From Bradyrhizobium guangxiense (GTDB lineage: Bacteria; Pseudomonadota; Alphaproteobacteria; Rhizobiales; Xanthobacteraceae): 64,000 bases of DNA. How positions within the stretch are numbered: the stretch's first letter is position 1; each line of letters opens with the position of its first letter. The position numbers were made by a program, and so were the translations under genes. The stretch lies in NCBI RefSeq assembly GCF_004114915.1, contig NZ_CP022220.1:62001-126000 (forward strand). Direction: 5' to 3'. Of this stretch, positions 61,670-64,000 are shown one piece after another. The notes under the pieces were generated by a model, which worked only from the letters and a program-made list of their open reading frames with translations, had not been told where the DNA came from and made no database searches.

Positions 61670-62792
61670 TCAGATCGCCAAGGAACGCGGCGCAACGCGA
61701 TCTATCGGAGCATAGAGCAGACCGTCTCCGCCGATCTGAACCGGTCCGTCGCTGCGGCGCGCCCTCGCGTCGAGGCGTTGGCCTGCGAGAGCTCTCCGGA
61801 TGACATCCGCATCGACCCCTACGAACCGGATCGAGTTCGGCATCGCTTGGGCGAGGGTCTGAGCTTGACCGAGGGGAAACGGCAGCACGCCAAGCGGCCC
61901 AACGGGTACGCCTAGATAGGTGGCGGAGTCCTCACCGTCAGACCCGAGGAACGCTCCCTCCAGAGGCCTGTTGCCGCCGGCAACGTGCTCCGCCAAGAGC
62001 TGCGATGCCATCTCGCTGAACCCCATGCCGGCCAGAAGGTAGCCGACATGAGCCCGGGCAATGTCCTGAACTATATCGTCCCGTTCGTGGGCCGACGGGG
62101 GTTCGCCGTGCGTGTCCGGATCCAGCACGTAGAGGAAAGCACCTCGTGGTGGGATTTCGACCCCCCAACGCGACATGACCGCCCAGCCCTTTGCGCGAAC
62201 CGCGGTCCAGCTATTCCTTCCCGGCCACGTTCCGCAATCTCTCGACCACGACTCCCTTGAGTTGGCCGTCGGCAGTTTTTATAGGACCAGGCAACCCGGT
62301 GCCGGTGCCGTTCGATGCCTGACTGGTACCCTTTGCCTCGGCGACCGCAACTCGACCCGATCCGGAGCCGCAGATCCAATCCGGAAGCTCGGTCCCCTTT
62401 CCGGCTAGTCTGGTGACACGCAGACGCTTCGAGACGTTCGTTGGATCTCCGTCGATCGGTGTGAACCAATCGAAACCGTGGTATCGGGCGAGGTAAGCCC
62501 GGGCGAAAAATCGCCCGAACAACCCCGAAAACGCGCGCCGCATCTCCTTGCCGCGGCCAGGCCCCTTGCCCTTCCAAATGAGTCCGTCTCCGCCGGGGAC
62601 GAGGAGCTCTTCGAACAGCAGGGCCAATGGCCTGCTCGATCCGCCACCGGTCTGAAGGAGCTCTCCGATGGCACATGCGGCCACGAAATCGGTATCCACC
62701 TCGCATTGGCCGCCGGGACTTATGCCGGAAAGCAACTCCTTTGGGCAGGCGCTGGGCGGCCGGACTACATAGCGAATCTTGTGAACGCTCAT
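61670..62792 (-). pseudogene. Frameshifted gene, possible PD-(D/E)xK-like nuclease
   Basis: Two minus-strand frames join end to end. The first (62792 to 62211, 193 codons) has GELLQTGGGSSRPLALLFEELLVP, ARYHGFDWFTPIDGDP and ELPDWICGSGSGRVAVAEAKGT, the last resembling a D...ExK nuclease site. The second (readable from about 62215 down to 61670) continues SWTAVRAKGWAVMSRWGVE and ends with RFVGVDADVIRRALAGQRLD. A change of one base near GGGAAGGAAT (62205-62215) would give a protein of about 375 residues. It may be inactive or a base-call error. No family recognised with confidence. Confidence 0.5.
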
Positions 62793-62949
62793 CTGTCCCC
62801 ACGCCCCTCACAAATCTCCGTTAAAATCTAATACCATGCACGAATGTCGCAGCCTTTCCTCCCGCGCGACCATGGATTCACTTAGATTGCGCCGGACTTG
62901 TCCTGCAAGCGAAAATTGAGCAAAATTCTACCGTGCGGAGACAATCGAC

Positions 62950-63948
62950 GTGGATGCATTCGTTTTTCTGAAGGGATTGCCAGCCGTTCTCGGCATCGTG
63001 GGCTTCTTCGTCTATCTCTGGGCCGGCCAGTACCGCATCGGCGGTGACCTCATGAAGGGCGTCGTCGATAAGCTGCGCGCCGCTCCAAATGTCGACATCA
63101 AGGATTACGCATCGCTCACGCCGACGCGCATCGGTCAATTGATCGAACGGGACACGGCCGTCCGCAGTGTGGTGAACGATCAGGACGTGAAACTGATCCG
63201 CCTCATCGTCATTCTCCATAACGTCTTGACCTTGATAGTGCTTCTAGTCTGCGCCGCACTCGTCGGCCTCGGCATTTGGCTCATCGCAAGGCCTGAGCCC
63301 CTGTCAATCGTGGCCAGACCGCCCGTTGCCGCACGTGCGAACGCCGACCTCGCGCTGACCGTTCTCGATCTGGTGAAGGTCGAATGGGATGCGAAGGGGC
63401 TGACCGAAAGCGTCAGCGTTTTCCTAGAGAACGTCGACACGAATGCGAGAACGAGCAAGAAGGCGGTATTGGCGGACGTCCGGAGCGTGACTTTCAGTGC
63501 CGACGATCTCCACGACGTCGCGAGCAACCGGAATTATCGCGGTAAGAACCGGGTACGCACGGTCATCGAATGGAGTGGACAAACCGTACATTCGGACATC
63601 GCGGATATCCTCGTTGGAATCAAATACAGGCTGATGGTCGGTGGGAAGCTGATCACTCCGCAGGGAAGCCGGTCGATAAATACTCTTTTGGCTACAATCG
63701 ACGACAGTACGGAGCAGATGCCACGAGAATATTGCTTTTCGGTCGACTTCGCCGGCTGGAGCCACTCGAACTCGGCCTTAGTGGCTCCCCTCAAAGCCTG
63801 CAACTCCAAGGCGGAGGTGAACCTGCCCTTCCTTCAGCAGGTCGAATGGGGCCGCCCACCCGGCCTTGTTCTCAACGATCCTCTGGCCGACAGACCTATT
63901 GCTCGGCTGTGCATTGCCGCGCCGCAGCATTCCGGCAACAATTGCTGA
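62950..63948 (+). CDS. Two-helix membrane protein of unknown function
   Basis: The 332 residues from the GTG at 62950 have a hydrophobic N-terminal helix (FLKGLPAVLGIVGFFVYLWAG, 5-25) and a second one (LIRLIVILHNVLTLIVLLVCAALVGLGIWLIA, about 82-112). A soluble domain of about 220 residues follows (VKVEWDAKGLTESVSVFLENVD, RTVIEWSGQTVHSDIADILVGIKYRLMVGG). No family recognised. It stands at the right end of the defence island, so a membrane-linked effector is possible but not shown. Confidence 0.6.
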   Translation: MDAFVFLKGLPAVLGIVGFFVYLWAGQYRIGGDLMKGVVDKLRAAPNVDIKDYASLTPTRIGQLIERDTAVRSVVNDQDVKLIRLIVILHNVLTLIVLLVCAALVGLGIWLIARPEPLSIVARPPVAARANADLALTVLDLVKVEWDAKGLTESVSVFLENVDTNARTSKKAVLADVRSVTFSADDLHDVASNRNYRGKNRVRTVIEWSGQTVHSDIADILVGIKYRLMVGGKLITPQGSRSINTLLATIDDSTEQMPREYCFSVDFAGWSHSNSALVAPLKACNSKAEVNLPFLQQVEWGRPPGLVLNDPLADRPIARLCIAAPQHSGNNC

Positions 63949-64000
63949 CGGACCATGTCGATGGCGGCACCTGCACTGCCTTTCCTTGGAGAGAGATCAT

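Noticed and set aside
1..64000. CRISPR arrays, tRNA or rRNA genes, integrase gene
   Set aside because: No regularly spaced repeats, cloverleaf sequence, rRNA stretch or tyrosine/serine integrase was seen on either strand by reading; a tool-based scan would be more sensitive.

Overview
The window looks like a piece of a Bradyrhizobium-type (alphaproteobacterial, nodulating) genome. Reasons: a hyp/hox uptake-hydrogenase maturation block of rhizobial type at the left edge, several amino-acid and aromatic-acid catabolic clusters, IS66/IS21/IS110 sequences and decayed genes, and a tts-box-like type III secretion promoter in front of a large candidate effector gene. Gene-dense stretches are GC-rich, while the accessory joints are more AT-rich and full of broken genes. 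The taxonomic call is inference from gene content; no rRNA, tRNA, integrase or CRISPR array was recognised.

Layout. (1) 1-6012: the end of hypD, then hypE, hoxX, hoxA and hoxJ, all translationally coupled or nearly so; they make and insert the Fe(CN)2CO centre of NiFe hydrogenase and control its genes. (2) 6013-7039: a decayed short-chain dehydrogenase. (3) 7040-28979: a catabolic cluster with a polar amino-acid ABC importer, an FMN-dependent luciferase-like monooxygenase, a LysR regulator, HyuB/HyuA hydantoinase-oxoprolinase subunits, a flavin reductase, an aldehyde dehydrogenase, a beta-propeller protein, a Glu/Leu-type dehydrogenase, a flavoprotein monooxygenase, RidA, DUF1028 and an ArgE-like deacylase. 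It is interrupted by a complete IS66-family element with inverted repeats and an 8-bp target duplication. (4) 28980-30094: a decayed SDR gene. (5) 30180-41323: a second catabolic cluster with Ldh-type and ketopantoate-reductase-type oxidoreductases, a flavin reductase with a MarR-like tail, an SMP-30 lactonase, a second luciferase-like monooxygenase, a TRAP importer, an amidohydrolase, an RraA-type aldolase and an IclR regulator.

(6) 41985-52630: an accessory mosaic. An excisionase-like antitoxin gene is followed by a PIN-toxin gene broken after about 20 codons. The break coincides with the first of three related, same-orientation imperfect palindromes (near 42520, 47356 and 52603). The first interval holds the tts-box/effector gene and transposon debris. 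The second holds a five-gene ubiquitin-like operon: multiubiquitin-type protein, E2-like protein, JAB-E1 fusion, an APH-fold kinase-like protein and DUF6527.

(7) 52714-63948: a defence island. It has a WGR protein, a Cap15-like membrane protein beside a small DAC-like ORF, a CD-NTase with a frameshifted Cap15 (type I CBASS), and a type II CBASS (CapV patatin divergent from CD-NTase-Cap2-Cap3). Two or three unrecognised genes follow, one of them frameshifted. Two separate E1/E2/JAB conjugation sets therefore lie within about 12 kb. The most novel-looking items are the ubiquitin-like operon with a kinase-like member, the palindromes that bracket the accessory modules, and the Cap15-like/DAC-like pair.
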